Of a DNA stretch of 64,000 bases, positions 21,059-34,103 are shown one piece after another (position 1 is the first letter of the stretch; every line of letters begins with the position of its first letter). Under the pieces are notes generated by a model. That model was not told where the DNA came from and did no database searches. It worked only from the letters and a program-made list of their open reading frames with translations. The DNA is from Apophysomyces variabilis (taxonomy: Eukaryota; Mucoromycota; Mucoromycetes; Mucorales; Mucoraceae). The DNA is taken from assembly GCA_002749535.1 (NCBI GenBank), contig MZZL01000404.1:343065-407064 (forward strand). Reading direction: 5' to 3'. Position numbers and translations under genes: made by a program.

Positions 21059-24000
21059 TCAAAGCTTTGCTTTCTCTCTCTTTTTCTGGTTTGCCGAAGG
21101 AACAGCGTTGTCCTCGCTTAGTATTTCCGCCAGACGCAGTACACGTGTGCTCACTAGCCGAACAATCAGCGCCTCGGTTCTTTTGTATGACTCCTTAATT
21201 GTCCTTTCTTAAACATACCTGTAGCATTATCTCGTCGGTTCTTACCCTCTCGTCTAAATTTACCAATTCTCTCAACCAATTCCCATAAATGACCCCGAGG
21301 CATTAGGATGCCGTTTTGTCGTTCCGGCATGTAATCGTTACTTAGGGCAATTTCGGACCACGGTTTAGGGGTTTGATGACGCCGCTTGACGATAATATTT
21401 TGCTCCTCATAACGCGTGAATGCATGATTTAGTGTCTCCTTGTTAACAGCTTCCAGATAACTCTAAATGATAACATCGTCAATACCACGTTGTAGACTAG
21501 TAGACTTTACCAAGTCTCCTTGATAATAAAGCGTCTTCCCGAGGGCTTGAGCTCGATTAGCAAATAACTTGGGCTCAACCCAAATTGATTCCTTCTGCGA
21601 AGACGTGCTGGGGGGCGCCAACGAGAAAAGACTAACACAGGCAAGCCAGTATGATTCCACAAAAGGCCAAATTAGGAAACAAAGGAAGTCTAACTTGCGT
21701 GTAAGCTGCATTTGCCCTATTTCTGCGCTCCTCCTTCCCTTATGCTCCACTTACCATAGTTCTCGCGGCCACATGCTCGTTCTATATCCGAAAGCCCGAC
21801 CCAACCATCATCTGTAATTTCGATCACATTATTATCCGCGAGCCACTGGACCGTGCGTTGAGTATTATTTTCAACGCCACCCGGTTTGTAGATCATGTCT
21901 AGCTTTAAGAGACTAGACAAAAATGATATTTCCTCCAATAAATCTGGATAACGCATGCGCTGCAACTGTTTGCCACCACCAAATTTAACAACAGTATATA
22001 GGGAGGCACATACGATAGCTAAAGTAACAAAAAGAAAAAGGTAAGATACATTGGTATTCGAGATAACAACTCACCTTCTTCCACAAACAAGTGTATCACT
22101 TGGTTACGATAATAGGATAACTCGAAAGGATTGATTCCATAAAAGGTAGGCTCCAGTATATCTTTGCCTTTTCTTTCGCCAATAAGGTCTTTGTGGATTT
22201 TGATTGTCCTAGTAACCAAATCAGAGGCATATTAAAAATCTAGCTTTCGTTTACCTGTCAACAATCAAACTTGTCGCCATGCCATGTGTTTCCGCTACAT
22301 GTCCACCTTTGGCAGTGATGACCTTGGTCAGCCAATCGACGCGTCGGATGAGCTCACTTCGTCCGACTCCTCTTCCTCGCAGCGTAAGAATAACAGTGCC
22401 CACCAAGGCCGATGGCATCACCACTGAAATGCTGTTCTAAATACACGGCTGCTCGTTAGCACGTTCCCTTCTTTAAGGCAGAAAATACGTACAATATCGG
22501 ATAGCACACTAAACGACTTCACGTTAGAATAGAAATGCAAAGATACTAAAAGTACTCACCGGTAACCCAAAGATTTCAGAAGAATCGATTTCTGGTTAAT
22601 GTCTGAAAGATCCATAGGGCTAAAATGCAAAGATCGTGAGAACTCACTGTTTACATAGCTTAATCAAATACCTACCCTCTTGTTTTTATTTGCTCCTCCA
22701 GCCACCCTTTGAGGGAGTACGGCTTTCCGACACGTGCTAAAATAGCATAACGTAAGATAACACTTTGTTTTCAAGTTTCTGACTTACCATCGACACGTCC
22801 CCACTTGAGCTGCAACAATCGTGTGTTTGTAATAATTCCCCTGACGGATCATTGTATATGCAATAAGCAATCAATTGCCACTTTCCTGTTCTATTTACCA
22901 TAAACTTTCTTTCTCCTTTGGATTGCCCAAAAGCTCATTCGCATAACTAAATCCTGTCAATACACGATCTCTTTTCGTTTTGTAGACATCAAACCAACCT
23001 GGAGGTTTCAATGATCTTGTCATATCCTAGTGAAATTGGGACGATATAGCAATCGGAAAAACGACCGTTCACGAACGCATCCAATATAACCTTTAAGATA
23101 CCGAGCTTGGGAGTCAACAGTTTTCCTATTGTTACGTTTTCTTTCATTAACCTCATGGTCACACCATCGGGTCTTGGCCATACCTAATCTAGAGCGAGTG
23201 CCTTCCACAAAGCATTCAAGATTCACTGGATAGATACAAGGTTCAACCGGTCATGTCACACAATCTCCTATACAACTTACTTCCTTCGGATAGTAGCACA
23301 CCGATATATTCTTCCATGAGCGTTTTATAAAGAGTATCATCACCCCATTCTCTTCGAATAAACATCGCGCCGCAAGACCGGAGGACTTTTCCCACAATGG
23401 GTAAATCCAGATTATCCCCTGCAACAATGTGAGGGATTTGAAGGCCTATATTGCACAGTTAAACTTTAACGCTCAGGCTTTTCTTTCCTTGACATTCGAT
23501 TTTGTTTACCTAATCTGAACATAATATATGACACAACGAGATAGTCTATATGGGATTTGTGTGAAGGCAAGATAAGGAGAGATTGTTTATGTTGCTGCGC
23601 GTGAAGTGCAACACGTTTCAACTATCAAACATAAGACAGGTCAATATCACGCGACCCCATATCTGCGTTTTCTTATAAACAAGATTTTACCTCGACCCAT
23701 TCACTCTCCTTGATATGAATACCTTGATGGTACAGTCGCACTAAAATGTTGTTCACGGTAAATGCAAACATCCTATTTCGCCCGATAAACTCGTGAGAAT
23801 CTCATTGAATGGGAGACATTAACGCCGCCGTTCCGAACTTTCCTTGTCCTACCTCACGATACGGATGTCATCCATTGTTGAAACACATTTGTCTAGAATC
23901 GCTTTGGCAACAACCTCTAGTTCACGCCTCATGGCTTTCCGTTGTCTACGCTGTCTTTTCGCTTGTTCCGCCTCCGACAATTTGGATTGTTTTCTCGTCG

Positions 24001-24575
24001 TCTGCAGGCGTTCCGCTTGGCGATCAGCTAACATTTCGATGACTTCTTGTACTAAAGGAATGCTGTATCGTTTAGTTGACTTATCCTCTTTTAATTGTGT
24101 GTATCTCACCTTTTCTACTGTTCAACACCATCTCTTTCATCCGTACAGAAAATCCAGGGTAGATAATTCTTGTTCCAATGTAAGATTTATAACCACGCCA
24201 TCCCTGTGCCATTACGCTAGATCAGAATGCTTTGCTATCGTATATTTTCTTGATTTCCTGTATTTACCGTTCCTTGATAATAAAGCCCAACATTGAGCAT
24301 AAATGCTACTGGATCTTCACGAATTCGTCTTGGTTCCCTTTCACTAATACGGTAAAACATTGTGTGTTAATTTCATTGATTTCTGCTATGGTGCGGTGGA
24401 AGACTTACACTATATTGCGATGTTCTCGTTCGTTGTAGTCCGGATCCACGTTGATAGGCACGGTTGGATAAGAGGAGGCGACGGCATGTGATGACGCCTC
24501 GTAGTCGTTTCTTTTCAAGCCGTCTTTGTATTCATCGACGAGTGCCTGGAGTTGTTTCTCTGTTTTACTTGCCAT
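21059..24575 (-). CDS. Glycerol-3-phosphate / DHAP acyltransferase, PlsB-GPAM type
   Basis: Acylates glycerol-3-phosphate (or dihydroxyacetone phosphate), the first step of glycerolipid synthesis, on an organelle membrane. Twenty exons (high to low): 24575-24409, 24343-24268, 24203-24147, 24109-23853, 23772-23691, 23621-23510, 23445-23281, 23225-23184, 23125-22999, 22946-22899, 22840-22788, 22736-22676, 22619-22560, 22508-22493, 22436-22255, 22208-22075, 22018-21755, 21716-21511, 21462-21246, 21207-21059. They give 824 residues. Acyltransferase motif I is HKSHID (about 234-239), followed by CGAMFIRREWGDD, then FVEGTRSR (about 311-318) and VPISLGYDK. LLQLKWGRV and the C-terminal FLCFLIWPFVESYWL and LYYQGDL blocks match the PlsB/GPAM family. 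One exon is only 16 nt, and two introns are 37 and 38 nt. GPAT versus DHAPAT specificity cannot be decided here. Confidence 0.88.
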
Positions 24576-25731
24576 TCGGAATGGGGTAAATGCAAAAGGA
24601 AAGTGTCTCTCTGTCAGCAGCAAAAGAAAATGAGTGGGGTTTTATTTCCTGCTCCGACTATGTTTAGAGTTTTTTTTTGCTCCAAGCGATCGGACTTTCT
24701 TTCGAACGGCATTACCATGCACGCGATGATTTGACGAATGAACACGAATTAGCACCTAAAATAAGAATGTTTGATCCCTGCTTGAATGGACATTAGACTA
24801 TTCGGAAACAAAAAAGTATTTGTATCCACTTGCCTAACTAGCGAAAGATGGACAGGGGAATGCTTTATCCATCTTACTCGGTCTGTGCTTTACACAGCTG
24901 TCATATTAGCATTGAGCAAACGTGGCCGGACTTAAAAGGGCAAAACATATTATAATTACTGTAGAAAACCACATCGCAAACATTTGCAGCATTACGTTCA
25001 AGCGATGCGAAACCTTGTTTGACCAATTGCTTTAAAAGCCTCTCAAGGAAACGAAACTTCTTAGGACGTATAAGTCAGTATACTATGGGAAGACGAAGTA
25101 GAAACGTGACAAAGCGCAAACGCAGATTCTATGGCCGGTGATCGGGAGTCGGAAGAACTTCTTCGAAGATATTGACTGCGCACTTTCACCACAACCAGCG
25201 AAATCTAGAGTTGCTTCTGATGAGACTACGCATCCTTTGAGAACAATGTTTAATGTGGACACAGATATCTTTAGTTAGCTACTCATACTATTGCATTCTC
25301 GCTTAGTTATTATTCATTTAGGCTGTCGCCGAAAACAAGATAAGCAAAACGAACAAGGTGAACGGGTTCAGACACGGCAGATCAAGCGACTGAAACCAAA
25401 GTTAACCCAATGCACGGGGCCAGAGATTGGCCCCAGGTTACAATTAATTGAACCTTGCAACCCGTTTGCATAACAAATTCATCCATCAAGATATACACAC
25501 AGTTAATCGGTTGCATATGTTTCTTAGGGATGTTGTCAGAATAAGTTTCGATGCCTTCCAAAGCCTGTGAGCATGACTACGATCGAAGTTCTATTGAAGA
25601 AATAGAAGGGGAGATCCACTCTTGCTGCTTCCAAGCGTTTTATTCATTTGTTTCATGCGATCTTTCTGAAAGGGAGGTGCGAGAATAATAAAAGTTGACT
25701 AGGACCGGTATCTGTTTAAGCTTGTGATTTT
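24576..25731. other. Spacer between acyltransferase and RPL37
   Basis: About 1.16 kb. It contains the acyltransferase promoter on the minus strand and the 3' end of RPL37. A short inverted repeat (GGGGCCA / TGGCCCC) occurs near 25417-25435. No gene was recognised. Confidence 0.45.
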
Positions 25732-26300
25732 TTAAGCACTAGCAGCTTGGACTTGCTTCTTCGCCTGAGTACCTGCAAAAAAGCGCAAAGGGATTTAATA
25801 TTACACGATACAAGTCGTAGTAAGTATCTACAAAATAAAACGTACCCTCACGGAAACCATTAAGGAAGCGGCGGTGAACGCCCTTCAAGTGGCGCATGCG
25901 ACCAGTACCGGTGGTCTTTCTGCGCTTACCCTTTTCAGACCAGTTAAAGGAACGTATCTTGGCGGCAGGGTAACCGCATTGAGCGCACGTCTTCTTCTGC
26001 TTGTGGAAGGAACGATTGCCGCAACGACGACAGAGTGTGTGTGACTTTGTGTGGCGTTTACCGAACGAGGAAGTACCCTTAGTCTGTCAAGCAATGGATA
26101 ATGAGCAAACATGCGTCATGTCTTTTTCAATCTAGGCATGGCATTTTTCTTTTCTCTCTCTTTCTCGTCGACATTGGAAAACGACACCATCCATCGATCG
26201 TTTTGTTGAATCCAATCCATCCTAAGGGGCCATCCATCATGCGACGAGTTTTGGGGAAAATAGCAAAACGAAGGGAAAAGGTGGAAAGTGTACGTACCAT
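25732..26300 (-). CDS. RPL37: Large-subunit ribosomal protein eL37
   Basis: Zinc-binding protein of the 60S subunit, 93 residues. Exons (high to low) are 26300-26298 (the ATG alone), 26083-25846 and 25772-25732. The first intron begins directly after the start codon (ATG|gtacgt) and is 214 nt, much longer than typical introns here. The protein reads [20 protein letters not shown], then a C-x2-C pair (CRRCG), a second pair (CAQCG), [18 protein letters not shown] and [18 protein letters not shown]. This is near-canonical eL37. A one-codon first exon is a known pattern in ribosomal protein genes. It is divergent from the MAP kinase kinase. Confidence 0.96.
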
Positions 26301-27105
26301 CTTTTAGTGCAAACGAAAAGGAGAGAATACACCACATCTTTGGCAGCTGCCGGTGAACAACCGAACGGTCCGAACACCCGGCACACAGTTTCCATGACGA
26401 CGGGATGTGAAACCTGCCATAGCGGGGTTGTTCCTTTCCCCCTTTTTTTATATCCCAATTTCTGATTTCATGCGCTAATAACGGCTATATGGTTTTGAGC
26501 CCAATAACTACTTTATTGGTCCTTGATTCAGTTATAGAGAAGAGCACAAAGACTTGAAGGCGCCTGTCGTGTCTTGGCTGACGTAGGATGAATAGTAAGG
26601 GTTAACCCATCAGTGCACTGATAATAGGTTTTTCCTTTCAGAAAACATATACAGCAACCTGTGTATATGTCGAAATGGCATGTCTTCTACAGCTTCCTAG
26701 TTGCTGTGATACCATCTGTTCATGCTATGGTAATTGTTCATTGCCAACCGACGCCATAGTTACATAACTGACACAAAGAGAGATCTCCCGAACGCGACTT
26801 TAACCTGCTTCGCAGCACAAAATAGATTGGAAGAGATTTCAAAAAGAGGCAGATCTCATCTTACTGCACGTATACCATGGTAGAGACGGGTTCAGTAGAT
26901 CGATTGTTCTTTTCAGCGGAATAGAATAGCGGGACTTCAAACAGCCTTTCACAATACCATTCCAGGATCTTTTCGATACTGTTTCCCTTTTTATCTCGTT
27001 CTCGATTGTAACTTTGAGAAGCAATCATCCGATTATCCTCTTTTCCCTATTCCCTTCTCTGCTTCTTTTGCTCTTTCTTTTTTTCTCACTTCTTTATCTC
27101 TTATC
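26301..27105. other. Divergent spacer RPL37 / MAP kinase kinase
   Basis: About 805 bp holding both promoters. The proximal RPL37 side is GC-richer. The stretch just upstream of the kinase start is pyrimidine-rich (CTCTTTCTTTTTTTCTC type). No further gene was seen. Confidence 0.45.
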
Positions 27106-28457
27106 ATGACACTAGCGGCTAAACCTAATAAACCCTCTCTTAAAGTGGACGTGAGCCCAGCCCTGATACCGTCAGACGGTAGTAATCTGTCTCCCTCTTC
27201 GGAATTAGGCCCAGATTTGCGCGAGAATCTTGAACGCATTGTCAGTCAAAACCGATCGCAAAGCTTCTTGCCCGAACCAGAGACAGAAAACGGCGAGGAG
27301 GGGGACCACCACGTGGATTTAAAACCCGAGGACTTTGAAAACATTCAGAAGCTGGGTGAAGGCGCTGCAGGTGCCGTATGGAAAGTTCGCTACAAACCGA
27401 CAGGAAAGATTATGGCGAGAAAGGTAACTAACGGAAATATTAGATGAAATTGGGGGGAGATAGCAATATGCAAATATTCATACAAAATGTTTTCATCGTT
27501 CAGACAATTACTATTGAAGCAGAACCGAAATTACAACGTCAGATACTACGAGAGCTATCGATTCTACAAACCTGTAGATCACCTCATATTGTTGCTTATT
27601 ATGGCTCCTTCTTGGATGACGGTGGTAGAACGGTGGCTATCTGTATGGAATATTGTGAAGGTGGAAGCCTCGAAGATATCTATAAACGGGCTCGTGATAT
27701 GGGAGGTGTGATAGGCGAAGCCGTGTTAGCCAAGATTGCAGAGTCGGTACGTTGGTTTGGATGAACCGTAGTAGTTTGACATCTTTTGTTCTTATTTTTG
27801 GGGGGTGTACATCACAGGTTTGCAAAGGCTTGAGCTACCTACGCTCACAGCACGTGATCCATCGCGATGTCAAACCATCCAATATCTTGATGACCCGCAA
27901 CGGAGAGATCAAGCTCTGTGATTTGGGGGTCTCCGGAGAACTTATCAACTCGATTGCGGAGACCTTTACCGGAACGCAATATTACATGGCAGTAAGTCAC
28001 AGACACTTGTTGCATCTCGCAAAAGAAAATATACTCATGAAAAATACGCTTAGCCGGAGAGAATCCAAGGAGCCCCCTATTCTGTACAATCGGATATCTG
28101 GTCATTGGGCCTTTCTATCATTGAGATTGCGCAGAATCGGCCAGTGCTTCCACCTCCAGGACATCCGCCCATGGCTGTTTTCGAACTTTTGGAATTTATT
28201 GTGAAACAACCTCTTCCCAACCTTGGAGAAGACCGATCAAGGGAATGCAGAGACTTCGTAGCGAAATGGTAAAGTTCAGATGAAAAATAGAAATTGACAT
28301 ATGGTTTTTATTCATAATTTGGACGGCTAGCTTGTTCAAGGATCCTAAAGAAAGGCCTGGCCCAGAAAAAATGCTTGAACATCCATTCATAAAGACCCAG
28401 GTTGTACCTGCCCCAGATTTAGCGTCTTGGCTTAAGCAGGTGTGGGGCTGGCCATAA
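27106..28457 (+). CDS. MAP kinase kinase (MEK/Ste7 family)
   Basis: Dual-specificity kinase that phosphorylates a MAP kinase. Five exons, 27106-27423, 27504-27746, 27818-27991, 28054-28268 and 28331-28457, give 358 residues. Visible landmarks are the glycine loop KLGEGAAGAVWKV (about 82-94), the catalytic Lys in MARK (106), the catalytic loop HRDVKPSN (about 202), DLG (about 222), and an activation loop with the MEK signature S-x-A-x-T in NSIAETFTGT. MAPERIQGAPYSVQSDIWSL follows. The family's Pro-rich insert is short (PVLPPPGHPPMAVFELLEF). The activation loop GELINSIAET looks more like Ste7/Byr1/Fuz7 than Mkk1 or Pbs2. Which cascade it serves is inference. The first 70 residues are low-complexity with no obvious docking site. 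Confidence 0.93.
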
Positions 28458-28764
28458 GTAGTAAACATATATCCATTTTTTTTACATATCTCACCAACAC
28501 CAGCTCTTGGAATCATATTGTATATAATGTTTGACGTCTATATATGAGAAATAAATAAGGAAGCTCTCATCTTTGTCATTTTCTATTTACTCACGCATAA
28601 CGGGATACTGCATCCCTTTGGAATGAAAATTCATCGAAAACGAAAGACTATCAGATTATGTTGGGCTTGGCTTCGGTAGATGGTTCCGGCAATCGGATAC
28701 GCAACTTACAGCTTAATGATGTATTCGCTTGATAAACTTGCAGTTACCATCGCCATATTCGCTG
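28458..28764. other. Convergent 3' spacer
   Basis: A 307-bp spacer between the 3' ends of the kinase and the HSF-type gene, with an AATAAATAAGG-type polyadenylation signal near 28550. No gene was seen. Confidence 0.45.
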
Positions 28765-30403
28765 TTATGGATCTTTGTTTTCTCTGGCTGGATTAACAGG
28801 ATTCCATAAATGTGATTGTAGGTCTAAGCCCATAATTCGGGATGTTGCTGAGAAACGAAACGTGTTAAAACCGGGATCTATATTCGTCTCAGATGTTCTT
28901 TCAGCTTCTCTATTTACCTGTTGTGTCGCTCTTAGAGGTATATTGTTTTAAAGAAGATGTAGATGAATGATCATAGGAGGAACGTCGTCTGTCAAATGTA
29001 TCGCCTCCTGTTGATAGCGGCGGTAATCTCGTGCCCACGGCATATGATCGACTTGTCTGGGACCCACTACTAGGAGGGCTCAGGTGGTGTAGTCGCCCGT
29101 CCGCATCTGTTTGCATTGTTGTTTGCATATCCTGCATTGCGGGAAACCATTGTTGAATTGCATCTGACCGGCGATCAGAACTGATGGAAGAAGAAGAAGC
29201 ATACTGCATAATACCGAAGTCTCGAGGCCAGCGCTGCTCTGCTATACAAGGTTGTTCTTGCGGGTTATAGCCTTGTTTCATCGCTTCGGGCGTGAACTTC
29301 TCAGCAGAGATGGAAGGCTGCTCAGCTACTTGCATAAAAAAAGGATCATTTTCCTTAAACTTTAAATCTTTGCTAGCTAAATTTTTCTTACCATCCGGAA
29401 AAAGTGAGGGATACATTGCACTTGTTAATTTCTGCATTATCTAGATAAGCGTGTGGAGAAGTTAGGGTGGCATTGGGGTTATTGAAAGGAGAAAAAGGAA
29501 ATGCTTACGTCTTGCTGCTGGGCTATAGTAACTTTCAAGGTTCCCACCTCGTTGCAGAGTAAGTCATACGCTTTGGAAACCTCCCATAACTGATTCTCCA
29601 GACGGGCAATATGGTTATAGACAGATTCATTGGCATCGTCCCCAGATTCGGTCTGATCCTGATCTAGAGATAGACATCGACTGCTTTGATGCTGAGCCTT
29701 TGTAGACTTTCGTTTGATCGTATGTAGTTGCTCTACTGCACCTTGGCGGAAAACTGGGTGCTTAAATTCCCACGTCTCATTCTCGCTTGATAAGTTGGAA
29801 TGGACGATGTCGTTCACTTTGTGAAAACCATACACTGTGCCAGATGGAAAAGCATATGACTATTAGTATAAAATGACGCAGCCGTTCCCCATCCCATCAA
29901 ATTCTTTTGATCTTACTGTTTAATTGACGGACAAAACTTTGCCATTTGTTGTGCTTGAAATAGCGAGGTAGAACAGACTTTGAGAAGACGGTAGGATTGG
30001 AGACACTAAACTGTTCACCGTCGTTTGACCAGTAGATGAGATGGCGTATGCTATTGTCTTGCAGCATCCTAGACCCCAATGATTCTTCAATTAGCTTTTT
30101 TTCCTTTCTTTTCGTGTTTCCCATTACTTACATGTACAATTTGTTGATAAAGACTGCTTGTGTTCTTGTTGGAGAGTGTGATTTTCTTCCGGTGGTGTGA
30201 AAACGAGTTGTTGTTGATGATGATTCTTCCTCGGCAGAGGTATCCGAATATGCTTTACTTTTACCTTTTTCTTTTATATATGAGCTGTATCGGTAACGGT
30301 GAGAAGTTTCCAGGTTCTTCTTTGTATACCTTGGCCAGTGTCTGTCACTGTTCATGCCGTCGCTATCGTCATTGCCAACATTTGTGTTCATTGCGCGTTC
30401 CAT
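28765..30403 (-). CDS. HSF-type DNA-binding transcription factor
   Basis: Exons (high to low) are 30403-30132, 30068-29917, 29834-29509, 29440-28918 and 28847-28765, giving 451 residues. The heat-shock-factor DNA-binding domain is assembled across three exons: FINKLY, MLQDNSIRHLIYWSNDG, SVLPRYFKHNKWQSFVRQLN and MYGFHKV (about residues 84-175). A heptad-like coiled coil follows (HIARLENQLWEVSKAYDLLC), as expected for trimerisation. The C-terminal half is Ser/Gln-rich. The family includes Hsf1, Sfl1, Mga1 and Skn7. No receiver domain is seen, so Skn7 is excluded, but the exact subfamily is open. The last exon is phase-consistent but less certain: without splicing the frame would stop at 28910, six residues beyond the donor. 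MERAMN is the first ATG. Confidence 0.87.
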
Positions 30404-33400
30404 TCAGAATGTCATTGAATAACAGTAACATATAATAACGATTGTGAGGGGCTTAACAAAGCATCGCGTTGTTCACTCTCGACAGGCGAAAGGAGTTCAG
30501 CTGGTACGAAAGTTCGACGGTTGGTTAGTTTGTGCCTTTTGTTCGTGTGACAGGTAACCCTTAAGGCTTGCTTCTTCATACATTGGATTCGAGATACAAA
30601 ATAGATGTGCAATAACCCAAAAGTGAGATAATTGCAAAGATGCGAATGATTTTGTTATTTGATAATTCTAGAAAAGGTTACAGAATCTCAGTTAGTTTCT
30701 GGTTCAATCAATGGGTATGCCAGAACAATGAAGTGGTGGGTATTCTATCCTAGCCCCTGTCATTGTCTTACGGTTTTTACCGAATTGGAATTAAGATGAT
30801 AATGGAAGTTAGAGCAAGAAAAAAAGACGGATAGAAAGGAAATATTTGTGAAAGAAGAGGAAGAGAAAGGGTTTTAAGCATTTAGTATGGAAACAGTAAA
30901 AAGACAACAACATAATGCTACAGGAGACCAGTAGGTTGGGTCAACAAAGATTCATTTGGACAAGTGTGCAGAAGATCCGGACCACAGCCATCGCCGATTC
31001 AAATGAAGTGTTTTTTGTTTCCTTTTTGAGCAGGAATCAGGGCGAATCCGACAGGGCCTTTCGATCCCCATTTCCACATCCTAATAACGCTTTACCGAAA
31101 TGAGGTTTATTACCAAACTATATTTAACTTAGAATCATGTAGATTGCCCAACTTCAAAGCAGACCCTGAAAGAACCCACATAGAATAGCACACCATGGTT
31201 TAATTCCGCCTCACTTGCGATAGACTCGCACGTGGTAATAGAATCCGACTATTGGGTGATGCGGAGACATTATATTCCTGTTATATTTCTTTCTTGTTTA
31301 TATGCTATATTGGACGAGGTCCCATTGAATCGGCAGACAACCGTTCAAACTCTAACGGTCCGTTTTCTGTGTCCGTTTGTTTTCCATCCCTTCCACTTTT
31401 GTTAATGGCGGAAAGGTAATCCTCTTTCTCGGCGAGCGCGGAACAACTTCATTGAAAAAACCTCATGGATTATCCACATGCGTAATTATACGGTGAACAT
31501 ATGTTAATTTTATTAAATGCAAAGCACGTTGTGGGACAAAAAAGAAACGTCTAGCGAAACCAAGTTTATTGCAAGTAAGGATATGCACTAAGGTGCTGTT
31601 CCTGATCGCAAAGAAAAATAGAAAACAAAACTATTGCGCCTTCCTACATTGAGGCGCCGACTCTTCTAGCGTTGCCACAAACCCTGTTGGTGTAACAAGA
31701 ACAACAACGTGGAAATTGAAATGAACTGACAACTAAAATGCGCACACAACGCTGTATTTCATAAATGCAAAGACGCCTCTTTTAAAATATGGATACAGCA
31801 ATAAATATATCCTTCTATTTATCTTCCCAGTGAGAAAAAGGAGAAAAACTTTTGTTATGGAGAGGATTGGCAAAATCGAAAAGTGACAGGAACGATACAT
31901 TGCATGATCTGATGTCAAACTTCATGATATAGCTGCGACAAACAAGACATTATTCTCAAATTATGAGATTATCCTAATTCGTTTGGTTATAGTGCAAACA
32001 ACAATGGCAACTGATAAATCATAGTGACGTTGGCTTGTCAAATGAGAAAACTTTTATGCACTCTTCATATAGACTCCAGATCCCTCATTCGAAGTAGGAA
32101 GGTGATGTGTAGCTGAGGTAACAAAAGAGTCTACTCCAATGGCTTATAGACCGGAAATGGAAATGCAACAAACGCTATTTGAGTATTTCCCATATTCGTT
32201 ATAGAACGTCAAACAACCAACATTTTTCATGGTGGCTCGTGGAACCTATATCTGATACTGAACGATTTGCTCAGCATGGAGTTTCTTTTAATGATTGATA
32301 ATTTAGCTTTTTTGTGGAGCAGCCATGTTTTCTATTTAGCATCTTAGCATGAGAACGTTTACCATCAGTAAAGGTTAAAGACACAGAATTTGAAACGCTA
32401 AATCATCCATGCCTATCTTCATACGAAGATTTTAAAATACCGATAGACTTAGGTACATTCTACCCTTAAAATATAACCGGAAAGGAATGCCGGAGAAAAA
32501 AAAACATGCATCCATTCTATGCTAGTCAACATCTAATATATACTGGTTCATTTCATTCGTATTCTTATAGCGCCATGAAAAGATGACTCACAACGGCTTT
32601 AGCCAACATTTTCGGCACCCTTGCAGGTGGAGAAACAAAACTATTTCTATCTCCTGCTCCCAAACTTAAGCTCGGAGTCGTAATCTACGTGGTGGCGACT
32701 GATATTTTATATATGCATATTCTGAGCGGTCTTCACTTTGCCATCTTAAAATGGAAGAGAATCCGATTAGACCCGTGATACATGCGACGAGAAGGCAGAG
32801 CCTTGCACTGTCGATCAATCACCTGATCTTAGTTTGGATGGATGCACCAAAAAAGAAATAGTAGATGGCTTTGAAAATAGGTTTGAACTTTAACAAAAAG
32901 TGAATGTGGTACCCGAACAATTCACAGTTTAACCAAAACCTGTCATAAATATTCGAAGTATTGTTATACGAAATAGTCGTGACCGGATATGTACTGTAAA
33001 AGTAATGCATCCCTGTTTGTGTTGCAAATAATTCATATCTATTACCTACCGAGACAAGGTTAAACTTCATTAACAGGGACGAGAAGCATCCCGCATACAC
33101 ACGCAGAAGGAATCGGTTCATACACGCCAAACGCCTGCATTAGACTGAGCATTGCATCTAGCATACAAAGCCCGGAAGGTCAGATGACTGCTTGATAAAT
33201 CTTTTGGCATTAAGATGGTGGAAAGGTCCAACTGACCCAAATTTTAGACGAAACAATTTTGATCTCTCTTATCTGGTATATAACCATTACAACACTGCGG
33301 CATTAAGTATTTAGGAAATAGCTAGTGGTAGCTTCGCTAATAGACGGACTTATCGCCCAAGAAAATGCCTGTCTTATCTTACTGCGTTTTATGTCGTTCA

Positions 33401-34103
33401 TCGGCGTCGTGGTATCTGACGTAGTATTGCAGGTTGCTACATTAGACTCCAAATATTGCTTTTGGCGTAACTCTTCCAGCTGCTGCACGGAAATATATGA
33501 CTATCATGATATCCACAATTTCATTACCGGAAAATAGCAGATGGCTTATATGGTAGTAGCCGCGAGATTCCAATGCACTCGTTTCCAAGACAACAAGCTT
33601 CCGATTATTGTTCATAACGCAGTTGATAAAACGTCAACCCGCATAGTTAAAGATCCACCACAATAGAATCAGCAGAAATTTAAGCTCGGATTCTTTATAT
33701 CAAACGCATAGTGGTTGATCGATATAATGCAATAATCCATGCTAAGAAGACATACTCAGTATGCGAAGGGAAACTTTTCACTCCCCGAATCGATTCGACT
33801 CAAACGATCTTGGCTCGGTATGTATTCTTCGCTACCAGTTATTAACATCGATATGGTTCGTGAACTGTGACCTATTTCTTTATGTAATATAAGTTTCAAA
33901 TACTTGTGCAAAGCATTACATTCTTATAGTAGCGATGAGCTTCGCAAATGAACAAGCTTTTTTGAAACACCATCTTTATTGTGACTGTTGCCAGGTTGCT
34001 TGCGCTCTCTTTGCCCGCGGCCGGCGCAACTGCAAGCCCGCATTGTAAGGAAGACAGCAAGTCCGCATCAATTGCAGACCTTCTTCAGAAAAGACCTATC
34101 ATT
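30404..34103. other. Long divergent spacer HSF-type gene / RPS23
   Basis: About 3.7 kb with no gene I can support. Open frames (for example 32819-33130 minus, 31733-31918 minus) are Phe/Tyr/Lys-rich and look random. Only the last 150 bp or so, which is GC-richer, looks like the RPS23 promoter and leader. No tRNA, rRNA or known repeat was found. Confidence 0.45.

Noticed and set aside
21463..21480. In-frame stop in the acyltransferase near its C-terminus, considered as a nonsense mutation
   Set aside because: A normal 48-nt GT-AG intron (21463-21510) removes it and joins YYQGDL to SYLEAVNKE, matching the family.
25417..25435. GGGGCCA/TGGCCCC hairpin as a possible structured RNA or terminator
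   Set aside because: Isolated 7-bp stem with no T run and no neighbouring RNA gene; probably chance.
26084..26297. Possible box C/D snoRNA in RPL37 intron 1
   Set aside because: A C-box-like ATGATGG is present, but no CTGA D box or terminal stem was found. The RPS23 intron was also checked without success.
28910..28918. Ending the HSF-type protein at the in-frame stop at 28910 without a fifth exon
   Set aside because: Not excluded, but a good gtaaat donor and a phase-matching exon with protein-like sequence (SRIMGLDLQSHLWNPVNP) favour splicing. Flagged in the feature.
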